Source of the DNA: Cucumibacter marinus DSM 18995
Lineage (GTDB): Bacteria; Pseudomonadota; Alphaproteobacteria; Rhizobiales; Devosiaceae
DNA length: 64,000 nucleotides
Assembly (NCBI RefSeq): GCF_000429865.1
Contig: NZ_KE386977.1
Span: 305,393-369,392 of the forward strand
Direction of reading: 5' to 3'
In this document: in pieces, positions 42,100 to 51,600 of the stretch
How the letters are laid out: every line of letters begins with the position of its first letter
How positions within the stretch are numbered: the stretch's first letter is position 1
Position numbers and translations under genes: made by a program
The notes under the pieces: generated by a model
The model's database searches: none
Told to the model about the DNA's origin: nothing
Seen by the model: the letters and a program-made list of their open reading frames with translations, nothing else

Positions 42100-43227
42100 T
42101 TAATCGAGGGTCTGCCGGTAGCGCATCAGCGCAATGAAGGTAATGACGGCGAGGATGATGCCGAGCGCGAGCATCTCCCCGCCGATATCGCCCATGCCGG
42201 CGCCCTTGAGCATCACCTTTCGCGTGATCCTCAAAAAATGGGTTGCCGGCAGCGCCGTGCCGACGGCTTGCGCCCAGCCGGGCATGCCGGAAAACGGAAA
42301 CATGAACCCTGACAGCAGGATCGAGGGCAGCAGCGTGAAGAATGAAAGCTGCATCGCCTGCATCTGGGACCGCACCGCCGTCGAGATCAGGAACCCCAAC
42401 GCCAGATTGACGATGACGAACAGGTTGAACCCCCAGAAGAACGCCATCACCGCCCCGTCGAACGGCACGTCAAACAACAGCCTTGCCGCGAACAGGAACA
42501 CCCCGGTCTGCACATAGCCGACCAGCACATAGGGCAGGATCTTGCCCACCATCACCTCGAGCGGGCGCACGGGCGTCGAGATCAGGGTCTCCATTGTGCC
42601 GCGCTCGGTCTCCTTGACGATGGCAACGGCGGTGATCATGACCATGGTCATCGACAGGATGATCGCCAGAAGACCCGGCACGATATTGGTTGCCGTCTCC
42701 CCGGCCGGGTTGAACGCCCGGTGCACCGTGATCGAAAAGGGCGGGGGCCCTTGCGCCAGCCCGGCAAGAGGCCCGGTCAGGGTTTCGCCGACTGCCTGGG
42801 AGACGATCGCATTGAGTGCGCCGACCGCCCCGCCGGCGGCCGTCGGATCCGAGGCATCGGCAGTGAGCAACAGATCAGGCCGGTCGCCGCGCACCACGCG
42901 CCGTTCGAAGCCGGCCGGGATGGAAATGACAAACAGCGCTTCGCCGCTGCGAAGGGCCTGATCGGCCTCTTCCGGCCCGCTCACCGTGCCGAGAAAATCG
43001 AAATAGGACGAGTTCTTCATGCCGGACAGCACTGCCCGGCTGACCGGTCCGGCATCTCCCATCATCACCAGCGTGGGCAGATGGCGCGGATTGGTATTGA
43101 TGGCATAGCCGAAAAGAATGAGCTGCATGATCGGAATGCCGATCATCATCGCAAAGGTCAGCCGGTCCCGCCGCATCTGGATGAATTCCTTGGTCAGGAC
43201 GGCCAGAAAGCGTGACAGCGAGATCAT
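42100..43227 (-). CDS. ABC-2 type transporter permease (YbhS/YhhJ-like)
   Basis: A 375-residue membrane protein with an N-terminal helix (about 22-42), a large extracytoplasmic domain (about 45-180) and five to six C-terminal helices, the usual ABC-2 exporter layout of YbhR/YbhS/YhhJ. The conserved ETERGTMETLISTPVRPLEVMVGKILPYVLVGY motif is clear. It overlaps the ATPase gene by ATGA. Only one permease is present, so a homodimer is likely, unlike the YbhR-YbhS pair of E. coli. Confidence 0.92.
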   Translation of the reverse strand: MISLSRFLAVLTKEFIQMRRDRLTFAMMIGIPIMQLILFGYAINTNPRHLPTLVMMGDAGPVSRAVLSGMKNSSYFDFLGTVSGPEEADQALRSGEALFVISIPAGFERRVVRGDRPDLLLTADASDPTAAGGAVGALNAIVSQAVGETLTGPLAGLAQGPPPFSITVHRAFNPAGETATNIVPGLLAIILSMTMVMITAVAIVKETERGTMETLISTPVRPLEVMVGKILPYVLVGYVQTGVFLFAARLLFDVPFDGAVMAFFWGFNLFVIVNLALGFLISTAVRSQMQAMQLSFFTLLPSILLSGFMFPFSGMPGWAQAVGTALPATHFLRITRKVMLKGAGMGDIGGEMLALGIILAVITFIALMRYRQTLD

Positions 43228-44240
43228 GGGCTTTCTCCGGGCTTTGCTCCCGGCGCAGCGAAGTTGTCAAAGCTCTGCGCCATGAGGTGGATGAACACCT
43301 CTTCGAGGCCCGCCCGTTGCCGCTGCCAGGTCACCCCTTCGCGGTTCCGATAAGGCGCAATGGCTGCCTCGAGCTCGGTTTCGTCCATCCCGGAGATATG
43401 AAGCGCCGAACCGAAGCGCGCGATCTGCTCGACCCCCGGCTTGCCATCCAGTTCGCGCGAAAGCTCCACCAGGTGATCGCCCTCGACCCGATAGGTGATC
43501 AGCCCGACTTGCTCCGGGATCTTGGCGGCAGGCGCATCGATCAGCTTTTTGCCATAGGCGATATAGGCGATGTAATCGCACTGCACCGCCTCATCCATAT
43601 AGTGGGTGGAAACCAGCACCGTGACCCCGCGGTCGGACAGCCGGTGTATCTCGTCCCAGAAGTCGCGCCGCGCCTTGGGGTCGACCCCCGCCGTCGGCTC
43701 GTCGAGCAACAACAGGTCTGGCTCGTGCAGCATCGCCGCGCCGAGCGCCAGCCGCTGCTTCCAGCCGCCCGACAATTGCCCGGCCAATTGATGGGACCGG
43801 TCCTTGAGCCCCAGATCCTCGAGCGCCGCATCGACCCGCTGCCGGCGCTTGTCGAGCCGGTACATGCGCGCCATGAAATCGAGATTCTCGCGGATCGTCA
43901 GGTCTTCATAAAGCGAGAAGCGCTGGGTCATATACCCGACCCGCTCCTTGATCTGCCGCGACTGTTTGACGATGTCGAAGCCAAGGCATGTCCCGCTGCC
44001 GCCATTCGGCGTCAACAGCCCGCACATCATGCGTATGGTTGTCGTCTTGCCTGACCCGTTCGGCCCGAGAAACCCGTAGATCGCGCCGCGCGGCACGCTC
44101 ATGTCGAACCCGTCAACGACGGTCTTGTCGCCAAAGCTCTTGGTCAGCCCCTCGACCCGGATGACAGGCTCGGCCCCCTGCGCGTGGCCCTCATCGGCAA
44201 TCGGCTTTTCTTCGGTCACGGCAGGCTTTTGTTCGGTCAC
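43224..44240 (-). CDS. ABC-2 type exporter ATPase (YbhF-like)
   Basis: A 338-residue ATPase with Walker A GPNGSGKTTTIRMM, signature QLSGGWKQRLALGAAML, Walker B LLLLDEPTAGVDPKARRDFWD and H-loop STHYMDEAVQCD. The start is GTG at 44240, which overlaps the HlyD stop (GTGA); a longer frame upstream is read through hlyD. It has one ATPase domain, whereas E. coli YbhF has two fused. A 30-residue acidic tail precedes the domain. Confidence 0.92.
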   Translation of the reverse strand: MTEQKPAVTEEKPIADEGHAQGAEPVIRVEGLTKSFGDKTVVDGFDMSVPRGAIYGFLGPNGSGKTTTIRMMCGLLTPNGGSGTCLGFDIVKQSRQIKERVGYMTQRFSLYEDLTIRENLDFMARMYRLDKRRQRVDAALEDLGLKDRSHQLAGQLSGGWKQRLALGAAMLHEPDLLLLDEPTAGVDPKARRDFWDEIHRLSDRGVTVLVSTHYMDEAVQCDYIAYIAYGKKLIDAPAAKIPEQVGLITYRVEGDHLVELSRELDGKPGVEQIARFGSALHISGMDETELEAAIAPYRNREGVTWQRQRAGLEEVFIHLMAQSFDNFAAPGAKPGESP

Positions 44241-45184
44241 GGCAGCAGACCCACGCTCACCGGCTGGCCGGGCCTCAGATCCGGCGCCTCGGGAAAGCGC
44301 GCCTTGACCAGATAGACGAGATCCGCCCGTTCCTCGCGCGAATAGATCACGGGCGGGGTATGCTGCGCTTCGTTCGCAATCCGCGTGACAACGGCGGTCA
44401 GCCCGTCGCCGCACCCGTCGCATTCCACGATCACCGGTGTCCCTGGCGAGAACGTGGCCCTAACCGGTTCGGGCACGAAAAACCGGGCCTCCAACCGATC
44501 GGGTTCATAGAGCGCCACCACCGGCTGGCCGCTGCCCACCACTTCACCGGCCTCGAAATTGACCCGGTCGACGATCGCCGAAGCCTTCGCTTTGCCGCGC
44601 CGCTGATCGAGCAGCAAGGCCTGCCGTTCGCGCTCTGCCCGCGCCACTTGCACTTCGGCCCGCGCTGCCTCGATCATCGCCGAACGGGCCGGCAGCTGCG
44701 CGACGGCCAATTGAGCTTCGGTTTCGGCAACACGGGCCCTCGCCGCCGAGAGAGCCGCTTCGTCCTGGTCGCGCCGCGCCCGCGGCACCAGCCCGTCTTC
44801 GAACAATTTGGCCGTGCGGTCGAAATTCTGCTGGGCCAGCTGCATGTCGGTGCGCGCTCGTTCAAGCGCCTGCCGGGTCACGGCCAGCTCTTCTTCGCGC
44901 CCGCCGCTCATCTGGTTTTCAAGGCTCGCTTCCGCCGCCTTCACCCGGGCCTCCGCCGCCGCCAGCGTCGCCGTCTGTACTTCGTCCTCGAGCACGAACA
45001 GCAAATGGCCGGCATCGACCGGTTCGCCTTCGGCGACCAGGACTTCTTCGAGCCGTCCGGGCTGTTCGGCGGCGATCTCGACGAGATCGGCTTCAAGATA
45101 GCCAAGATAGCGCGGCGGCCCCGCGTCATGTCCGGGTACGAAGGCCAGCACCAGCCCGGTCAGCCAGGCGAGGAAATCATCCAT
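44237..45184 (-). CDS. HlyD-family membrane fusion protein (YbhG-like)
   Basis: A 315-residue periplasmic adaptor anchored by an N-terminal hydrophobic helix (FLAWLTGLVLAFVPG). It has the lipoyl-like half GRLEEVLVAEGEPVDAGHLLFVL, a long alpha-hairpin (about residues 75-190) and the second lipoyl/barrel part VDRVNFEAGEVVGSGQPVVALYEPD. It joins the inner-membrane ABC exporter to an outer-membrane channel that is not encoded here. Its ATG overlaps the TetR stop. Confidence 0.93.
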   Translation of the reverse strand: MDDFLAWLTGLVLAFVPGHDAGPPRYLGYLEADLVEIAAEQPGRLEEVLVAEGEPVDAGHLLFVLEDEVQTATLAAAEARVKAAEASLENQMSGGREEELAVTRQALERARTDMQLAQQNFDRTAKLFEDGLVPRARRDQDEAALSAARARVAETEAQLAVAQLPARSAMIEAARAEVQVARAERERQALLLDQRRGKAKASAIVDRVNFEAGEVVGSGQPVVALYEPDRLEARFFVPEPVRATFSPGTPVIVECDGCGDGLTAVVTRIANEAQHTPPVIYSREERADLVYLVKARFPEAPDLRPGQPVSVGLLP

Positions 45185-45827
45185 TGGCGGATCCCCCGGA
45201 TGCGGCGAGCCCGTTCATGAGCACGTCGATATGATTGTCGATGAACCGGTCGAGATGGGCATCCAGCCCCTCCCCGATTCCAAAAATCTGGTGCAGCAGG
45301 ACATGAGCGATCACCGGCCCGATCACCGAGCGCAGGGTGAATTCGGGATCGACCGGGCGAAACACACCCATCTTCACGCCGCGCTCGATCAGCCCCGTCA
45401 CCACTGGCATCGCCATATCGAGCACCTGGCGGCGATAGAGCTTGGCCAGCGCCGGGAAATTGCCGACCTCGGCCATGATGATCTTCGGAACCGCGGCAAC
45501 CTTGGGGTCCATCGCGCGCCCGGCAATCAGCCGCAAAAGCATCTCGATGGCAGCACGCGGATGCGCGTCCTCAGCGTGCGAAAGCAGGCTCATCTGCTCG
45601 GCAATCGGCGCCAGCGCACGGCGTACCAGCGCTTCGAGCACCGCCTCCTTGGACTCGAAATAGAGATAGACCGCACCCTTGGAGAGGCCCGCCCGCGCCG
45701 CGATGTCGGCGACCCTTGTCGCGGCAAAACCCTTTTCGATGAACAGGTCGAGCGCCGCGTCCAGCACTTCATCGGGCCGTGCTTCGGCCCGTCTTCTGAA
45801 TTTCGGCTGTCGTTTGCTGTCGGCCAT
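45177..45827 (-). CDS. TetR-family regulator of the HlyD/ABC exporter (CecR-like)
   Basis: A 216-residue regulator. HTH VADIAARAGLSKGAVYLYFESKEAVLEAL is typical TetR; the C-terminal domain is a ligand pocket of the CecR/YbiH kind. ATG 45827 was chosen because GAGAG lies upstream and the protein then begins with the normal MADSKRQPKFRRRAEARP. A longer frame from 45971 adds a repetitive KTSKAKTSRANTSKGR stretch without a ribosome site. It heads the tetR-hlyD-ATPase-permease operon, the same order as ybiH-ybhGFS in E. coli. Confidence 0.88.
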   Translation of the reverse strand: MADSKRQPKFRRRAEARPDEVLDAALDLFIEKGFAATRVADIAARAGLSKGAVYLYFESKEAVLEALVRRALAPIAEQMSLLSHAEDAHPRAAIEMLLRLIAGRAMDPKVAAVPKIIMAEVGNFPALAKLYRRQVLDMAMPVVTGLIERGVKMGVFRPVDPEFTLRSVIGPVIAHVLLHQIFGIGEGLDAHLDRFIDNHIDVLMNGLAASGGSANG

Positions 45828-46214
45828 GTCTTGCGCTCTCGATCTTTTCGGTCGGCCTTTGCTGGTGTTGGCCCTGCTGGTCTTGGCCTTGCTGGTCTTG
45901 AAGCTTGCCGGACCGGCAGACCCGGCCTTCACCACAGAGGCAAAACAACCGGTCGGCCGGTGCCCGTTCATTCGTTAATAACTAACCGGTCATTTATTTA
46001 CAAGAACAAAGCGGCCTGATGTCAATCAGTTGGTTAAATTTCCGCCGGGGACGGAGGGGGCATGCGGGCCGCCGGCTCCCCTTCCATCCGGCAGGGCCCG
46101 GACTGTTTTGTGTTCCAGGCACGCTGATGCGCATCCCGGCGTTCCGCCGCCCGGCGGATTGGGTTAGGGTGCGCCTGCCCTCCGCCTCTCCTTGTGTGAC
46201 ATCAGAGTCCCCGA
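45828..46214. other. Intergenic region between divergent TetR and PPOX genes
   Basis: A 387-base stretch. It holds an in-frame, Lys/Thr-coding extension of the TetR gene that may or may not be translated, an AT-rich segment with ACTAACCGGTCATTT (about 45981-45995) whose ACCGGT core is palindromic and could be the TetR operator, and otherwise nothing I can identify. Confidence 0.5.
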
Positions 46215-46844
46215 ATGACCGATACAGCCACGCCGCATCGCATCACGACCATCGAGGCGCTCGAAGCCGTGTACGGCACGCCCAATGCCAATTCGACCGA
46301 CAAGGAGGCGGACTGTCTGATCCCCTCCTATCGACGTTATGTCGAGGTTTCACCATTTGTGGCACTGGCAACGGTCGGCCCTGAGGGCATCGACTGTTCG
46401 CCGCGCGGCGACCGCCCCGGCTTTGTCCGGGTGCACAACGAGCGCACCCTGATGATGCCCGACCGGCGCGGGAATAACCGCGTCGACAGTTTGCGGAACA
46501 TCGTGCGCGACCCGCGTTGCGCCTTTTTGTTCCTGATCCCGGGTGCCGGCAATTGCCTGCGCGTCAATGGCCGCGCACATCTGAGTACCGATCCGTCGCG
46601 ATGCGACAGCTTCGCCATCGACGGCAAGCCACCCCGCAGCGTCATCGTTCTGGAGGTCGAAACCGTCTACTTCCAGTGCGCGCGAGCCATCATCCGCGCC
46701 GGTCTCTGGGATCCCGCCGCGCGGGTCAACGATGCCGACCTGCCCAGCGCCGGGGACATGCTGGCCGAAATCACAAAGGGCCGGCTCGGCGGTGAGGCTT
46801 ATGACCGCGAATGGCCCGGGCGGGCCGCGAAATCCCTGTGGTAG
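46215..46844 (+). CDS. PPOX-class FMN-dependent flavoprotein (pyridoxamine 5'-phosphate oxidase-like)
   Basis: A 209-residue split-barrel flavoprotein. FVALATVGPEGIDCSPRGDRPGFVRV and the FMN-phosphate segment PDRRGNNRVDSLRNI are typical of the MSMEG_1061-type PPOX subfamily. RNIVRDPRCAFLFLIPG follows. It probably uses FMN or F420-like cofactors for redox chemistry on an unknown small molecule; it is not the PdxH of B6 synthesis. It is followed by a VOC gene 11 bases downstream. Confidence 0.88.
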   Translation: MTDTATPHRITTIEALEAVYGTPNANSTDKEADCLIPSYRRYVEVSPFVALATVGPEGIDCSPRGDRPGFVRVHNERTLMMPDRRGNNRVDSLRNIVRDPRCAFLFLIPGAGNCLRVNGRAHLSTDPSRCDSFAIDGKPPRSVIVLEVETVYFQCARAIIRAGLWDPAARVNDADLPSAGDMLAEITKGRLGGEAYDREWPGRAAKSLW

Positions 46845-46855
46845 GCGCGCAGACC

Positions 46856-47245
46856 ATGAGCCGCATCGCGCATCTCACCTATATCGTCGCCGACTATGAC
46901 GAAGCCCTGGCCTGGTTCACCTCGACGCTCGGCTTCGCCTTGCTCGAAGATACGCCCCTTGGCGGAACGAAGCGTTGGGTGCGTGTCGCCCCACCGGGCG
47001 GCGGCACAGCGCTGCTGCTGGCCCGCGCCGACACACCGGACCAGAAAGCCGCGATCAGCGCCCAGGCCGGGGGCCGGGTTTTCCTGTTTCTCGAGACCGA
47101 AGATTTCGCCCGCGACCATGCGGCGATGGCCGCGCGCGGCATCAAATTCCTCGAACAACCGCGCCACGAAGCCTATGGAACCGTTGCCGTATTCGAGGAT
47201 CTCTACGGCCAGAAATGGGACCTCATCGAACCCGTCGCGCACTGA
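46856..47245 (+). CDS. VOC-superfamily protein
   Basis: A 129-residue VOC protein. The module ends are MSRIAHLTYIVADYDEALAWFTSTLGF and GTVAVFEDLYGQKWDLIEP, with the acidic ligand positions expected for glyoxalase-fold proteins. ATG 46856 was chosen since the fold begins immediately after it. No specific reaction can be assigned. It follows the PPOX gene and precedes a tRNA gene on the same strand. Confidence 0.88.
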   Translation: MSRIAHLTYIVADYDEALAWFTSTLGFALLEDTPLGGTKRWVRVAPPGGGTALLLARADTPDQKAAISAQAGGRVFLFLETEDFARDHAAMAARGIKFLEQPRHEAYGTVAVFEDLYGQKWDLIEPVAH

Positions 47246-47330
47246 CCCGTCACCGCGATTGACACAGCGCCCGCGACCCCAAAACCCCATTGCCTCGACC
47301 GCGCCCTTGGCCTATACACCGCACTGGTCC

Positions 47331-47406
<76 letters not shown>

Positions 47407-47598
47407 TTCCAAAGCCATTGGATTGCTGATCAATCGGAAGGTCCATTTGACCTTTCAGAGGCAAGAATACCGTGAGAGCCGCGCACTCAAGGCAACGTCG
47501 GCACCCCCAAAATAACGTACCGCCTCACCAGCGCCACTCGGACGGCAAGCAGCCGATACCGGTGAGCGGATCGCCTGATCCGCGTCTCCTTCAAGCGC

Positions 47599-48981
47599 CT
47601 ATTCCAAAGTGAACCGCAGGATGGAAGGCTGCAGATAGGTTGGTTCGTAAACAAAACGCGCACTGACCCAGCCTTCCCCTCCACCTGACCGGACGGCAAA
47701 CCACAACCCTTCCGGGCCAGGCCCGGCCCGGCAGGCGATCAGTTCGACTTCTTCGCTCGCCTCCAGCACGGTGACAACGTCACCGTCAAGACCGGGTTCA
47801 TCGCGCAGATTGACCGCCGTCTTGATGGTTCCAGCGCGACTGCCGGCATCACGCAGCACGCCCCTGGAACACCCCATCGCCTCGGCGAACAACCCCCTGG
47901 TCACGACGGTACCTTCGGTAACCTCCCGTGTCGGGCACCAGTGGACATCGAATGTCTCCTGCCGGGGCACCGAGCAGGGGGGCTCGGTTTCCGATATCCC
48001 CACAAGCACCGTCCCGTCGGCCTGAAAGGTCAATTGACAGCTCATATCGCCATTGTTTCTCCTGGTGAACGAGCCATTGCCATCGGGCAGACCGAACCGG
48101 TCGAACCCGGTGTCCGGATCGCTGTGGAACCGCCCGTATTCCCAGGTGATCAGATCGAAACCCGGTGCCGTGGTTTGAACCAGATCGCAAATCCTGTCTG
48201 CGACCGCCTGATCGATCCCCTCACCAGGCCACGCCTTAGCGGCCCAGTCCGAGGCCACCGGGGTGAACCCCATTTGCAGGGTCTCGATATCGCCTTGCAG
48301 AGTGTAGAATGACTCGGCATCGCGGTGTTTGAGCGCTTCCTGCAACAGCGCGACAGGGCTCGCGCCACCCTCCAGGATCGTCGCGTATTCGGCAACGATG
48401 TCATAGGCGAGCGAGAGCACCTCACCCACCTCTGCCGACTGACGCGACGTCTCCGCGTCGAGCTGCCCCATATGGAAACCCAGCCGCGCGCCCTGTTCGA
48501 CATAGCGGGTGTCACCCCTGACATCGAAGGATCCGGCAAATGCCAGGGCGCAGGCCGACATGCAGCGCTGCCCCTTCAACACATAGACGCCGGCAAGATT
48601 GGGGTCCTGACTATTGAGCGCGTAACGGATGACCCGCCCCATCTTGATGCCTTCGACAAAACTGCCGCCGGGACTGTCGAAGACGATGCCGGCAAAGAAC
48701 TGGTTGTAGTCAGCCAGCACTGCCTCGAGTTTCTCGGCATCACCAGGCTCGATCACCCCGGTCACCGAGATCGCAGAAACCGGCCAGCCGGTCGCCTCGT
48801 CTAACGGCTCTGACGCGCTGTCCCGGATTGCCGGCGAGGCATCAAACACACCGCTCAGCGCCGCCAGCCTGTCGACAAGGCCGGCATCGACCCTGATCTC
48901 GGCCGCATTGCCCCCTCCTGACTGTAGCTGCACCCAAACCAGGATCAATGCCCCGACAAACCGGCCGACTGACACGTGCAT
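47599..48981 (-). CDS. Periplasmic ClpP/crotonase-fold protein with C-terminal SH3 domain
   Basis: A 460-residue exported protein with a signal peptide (ALILVWVQLQSGGGNAA). The catalytic-like core has DSPGGSFVEG (about 102-111), RCMSACALAFAGS with Ser142 at the ClpP nucleophile position, and GFHMG with His170, resembling COG3904-type periplasmic ClpP-like proteins. A separate C-terminal segment (about 385-450, AVNLRDEPGLDGDVVTVL..GGGEGWVSARFV) is a bacterial SH3b domain that may bind cell wall. AAGGAGG precedes the ATG by 7 bases. A substrate is unknown. Confidence 0.8.
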   Translation of the reverse strand: MHVSVGRFVGALILVWVQLQSGGGNAAEIRVDAGLVDRLAALSGVFDASPAIRDSASEPLDEATGWPVSAISVTGVIEPGDAEKLEAVLADYNQFFAGIVFDSPGGSFVEGIKMGRVIRYALNSQDPNLAGVYVLKGQRCMSACALAFAGSFDVRGDTRYVEQGARLGFHMGQLDAETSRQSAEVGEVLSLAYDIVAEYATILEGGASPVALLQEALKHRDAESFYTLQGDIETLQMGFTPVASDWAAKAWPGEGIDQAVADRICDLVQTTAPGFDLITWEYGRFHSDPDTGFDRFGLPDGNGSFTRRNNGDMSCQLTFQADGTVLVGISETEPPCSVPRQETFDVHWCPTREVTEGTVVTRGLFAEAMGCSRGVLRDAGSRAGTIKTAVNLRDEPGLDGDVVTVLEASEEVELIACRAGPGPEGLWFAVRSGGGEGWVSARFVYEPTYLQPSILRFTLE

Positions 48982-49100
48982 GAGGCATCCTCCTTGCTCC
49001 CCGGCTGCTGTTTTGCCTTATTCGGGCGGCGCGATCCATCCCGCACATAGATGCCCGTTTTTTGGCGGCATGGCGCCGGCGCATGCGCTAGGCTTTGCCC

Positions 49101-50186
49101 ATGATGCTGTTTTCCTTGCCCGACCACGACACGCTTTACGCCGCCCTTGAGGCCCGAGATCCGTCATATGACGGACTGGCTTATGTCGGGGTCACCACCA
49201 CCGGCATCTTCTGTCGGCTGACCTGTCCGGCACGAAACCCCAAACGCGAGAACACCCAGTTCTACGCCACGGTTGCCGAGTGCCTGGAGGCGGGGTTCCG
49301 CCCCTGCAAGCGCTGCAAGCCACTGGCCCGAACCGGGGAGATGAGCGATATCGTGAAAACGCTCACCGAGGCGCTCGAAGCCGACCCTGCCCGCCGGTGG
49401 CGGGAGGATGATATCATCGCCATGGGACTCGATCCCTCCACAGTCCGCCGCGCCTTCAAACGCCATCTCGGGATTACCTTTCTCGACATGGCGCGGCTGA
49501 GACGTCTTGGCCTTGCCGCCGACCAGCTCGCCGCCGGAGTGCCCGTCATCGAGGCACAACTGGAGGCAGGTTTCGATTCAGGCAGCGGCTTCCGCGCCGC
49601 CGTCAACCGGCTGATCGGCGAAGCGCCGAAATCGGCGCGTACCCGCGTCTGGCTCAAGGCTGACTGGATCGAAACCCCGATCGGCGCCTTGCTGGCCATC
49701 GCCGACAACACCCATCTGCACCTGCTCGAATTCAACGATCGCAAGGGGCTGCCGGGTGAACTCAAGCGTCTTCAGGCTGACGGGCGCACCGCCATCGGCT
49801 TTGGCCGCGCGGCCCCGATGGATCGCATTGAAGCCGAGCTCGAAGCCTATTTCGAGGGCCGGTCAGCGCGCTTTGAAACGCCTCTCGCGCTCCATGGTTC
49901 GGCTTTCACCCGGTCAGTCTGGGATCAACTCCTCACCATTCCGCCGGGCGAGACCTGGAGTTATCTCGACCTCGCCCGGAGCATTGACCGGCCCAGCGCA
50001 ACCCGCGCCGTGGCCCGGGCCAATGGCGCCAACCAGATCGCCATCGTCATCCCCTGTCACCGGGTGATCGGGTCCGACGGTTCCCTGACCGGCTATGGCG
50101 GCGGACTCTGGCGCAAGAAATGGCTGATCGAGCACGAGAAGCGCAACTATTCAGCGCAACCGGCACCCGCAGCCATTCCGGCCTGA
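49101..50186 (+). CDS. ada: Bifunctional Ada: DNA-alkylation repair protein and transcriptional activator
   Basis: A 361-residue fused Ada. The N-terminal domain holds the zinc cysteines Cys38, Cys42, Cys69 and Cys72 (FCRLTCPARNP and RPCKRCKP), the phosphotriester acceptor site. An AraC-type HTH (about 85-172) follows, then the O6-methylguanine methyltransferase domain with the acceptor Cys319 in IVIPCHRVIG. It repairs methylated DNA and induces the adaptive response. ATG 49101 (MMLFSLP) is preferred to the TTG at 49095. Confidence 0.95.
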   Translation: MMLFSLPDHDTLYAALEARDPSYDGLAYVGVTTTGIFCRLTCPARNPKRENTQFYATVAECLEAGFRPCKRCKPLARTGEMSDIVKTLTEALEADPARRWREDDIIAMGLDPSTVRRAFKRHLGITFLDMARLRRLGLAADQLAAGVPVIEAQLEAGFDSGSGFRAAVNRLIGEAPKSARTRVWLKADWIETPIGALLAIADNTHLHLLEFNDRKGLPGELKRLQADGRTAIGFGRAAPMDRIEAELEAYFEGRSARFETPLALHGSAFTRSVWDQLLTIPPGETWSYLDLARSIDRPSATRAVARANGANQIAIVIPCHRVIGSDGSLTGYGGGLWRKKWLIEHEKRNYSAQPAPAAIPA

Positions 50187-50199
50187 GGCAGGCGTCTGA

Positions 50200-50856
50200 T
50201 CAGATCACGACGATCGGGCTGCCATCCGGCACACGGTTATAGAGGTCGATCACGTCCTGCTGGATCAGGCGCACGCAGCCGCTCGAAATCGCCAGGCCGA
50301 TCGATTTCGGCTCATTGGTGCCATGCAGGCGATAGAGCGTGTCCCGCCCGTTCCTGAAGATATAAAGAGCGCGGGCGCCAAGCGGATTGTCGATGCCCGG
50401 CGGCATGCCGTTGCGCCAGGGCTCGAGTTCGGGCTGGCGCTCGATCATCTCGGCGGGCGGCGTCCAGGTCGGCCATTCGCGCTTGTACTGGATGACCGCA
50501 CGGCCCTTCCATTCAAACCCGGCACGGCCCACCCCGATGCCATAGCGCACCGCCCGGCCTTCGGGGAGCACCAGATAGAGCCGGCGCGTGCCGGTATCGA
50601 CGATCACCGTGCCGGGGCGCTCCCGGGTCTCGATCTGGGTGAAATTGCGCAAGAGCTCCGATTCGATCGAAAGCGGATCGACCGCCGCGATGGGAAAACG
50701 CTCTTCGGGCATCGCCCGATACATCTTGCGGTACATGTCGAGCGTTTCCTGGTAGCGCGAGCGCGCGGCCAGTGCAGGCGCGGGGAACACGCCAAGGGCA
50801 GCGGCGCTTGCAGCCCCGGCCAGAACACCCCGGCGGGAGAGAGTAACTTTGGTCAT
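50200..50856 (-). CDS. Tat-exported L,D-transpeptidase (YkuD family)
   Basis: A 218-residue protein with a twin-arginine signal (SRRGVLAGAASAAALG). The catalytic YkuD motif is HGTNEPKSIGLAISSGCVRL, with the nucleophilic Cys in SSGCVRL and the His upstream. It probably makes 3-3 crosslinks or attaches lipoproteins to peptidoglycan. The N-terminal half (about 35-100) is a family-typical segment before the beta-rich catalytic domain. It converges with ada, with a gap of 13 bases. Confidence 0.95.
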   Translation of the reverse strand: MTKVTLSRRGVLAGAASAAALGVFPAPALAARSRYQETLDMYRKMYRAMPEERFPIAAVDPLSIESELLRNFTQIETRERPGTVIVDTGTRRLYLVLPEGRAVRYGIGVGRAGFEWKGRAVIQYKREWPTWTPPAEMIERQPELEPWRNGMPPGIDNPLGARALYIFRNGRDTLYRLHGTNEPKSIGLAISSGCVRLIQQDVIDLYNRVPDGSPIVVI

Positions 50857-50944
50857 TTTTCGAATGCCTTGAATGCAGCCAGCCTTTTCCGGCGGGCCGT
50901 TGCATGGAAATCAGGAAGATGGGGGCGCTATCGCGCCGGCGGCG

Positions 50945-51304
50945 TCAGGCGCGGCAGGGCGGCGGCGAAGGCGGCGCCTCTGTCCATGCGAGAGGCCGGG
51001 TTGTGATCGCTGCCCATCCCCTCATGCGCGGCTGCCCCGGCATGTCGATCCGTGCCGAGACGGGTGCAGCGATATCGACCGGACAGCGATGGGGCAGTTT
51101 GCCTTGCCCCGCCGCTGCCAGGCAGATGCGGGCAGCGGGTATCGGGGCGATTTCGGTCACGTAAGGGATGCAATCGCCATAGCTTTGCGCGCGCTCGGCC
51201 GCGGCACGCCAGTCGGCCATCTTGCCGGCGGAAGCCTGGGCATGGGCGATGGCACCGGCAATCAGTGCAAACCCGATCACGATGGAGATGAGCGCGCGGA
51301 ACAT
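50945..51304 (-). CDS. Small secreted hypothetical protein
   Basis: A 119-residue frame with a convincing signal peptide (RALISIVIGFALIAGAIAHA, cleavage after AQA) and four later cysteines (YGDCIPY, ARICLAA, PHRCPVD, PPPCRA), so a disulfide-bonded periplasmic protein is possible. No known domain is recognised. The Pro-rich C-terminus is unusual. The ribosome site is weak, so a chance frame cannot be excluded. Confidence 0.5.
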   Translation of the reverse strand: MFRALISIVIGFALIAGAIAHAQASAGKMADWRAAAERAQSYGDCIPYVTEIAPIPAARICLAAAGQGKLPHRCPVDIAAPVSARIDMPGQPRMRGWAAITTRPLAWTEAPPSPPPCRA

Positions 51305-51600
51305 GCCCGTTCACTATCCACCGGTTGCGGCAAAGAGAAGACAAATCCCGATCACAAACTGTTCACGGCCGAATCGGCCTTCGCATCCACCCGTGCGGAA
51401 ACTTAACCGATCGCGTAACTACTTGACCTATATTGATTAATTGCGCTCAAGCCTTGTTGCAAACCGGCAACATGCCCCTGGAATCGGATCAACCCCGTGA
51501 CGAAATTTAACATGTTGTTCACTTTGCGGTCGCCAGCAGCCGAAACCGGGCCTATGCAACGGCCATCCTGTTCAAATTGAACGCAAAAAGAGGGACGTAC

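Noticed and set aside
45828-45971. Lys/Thr-rich N-terminal extension of the TetR protein
   Set aside because: No ribosome site before the upstream ATG, and the internal ATG gives a normal family N-terminus; kept only as an alternative.
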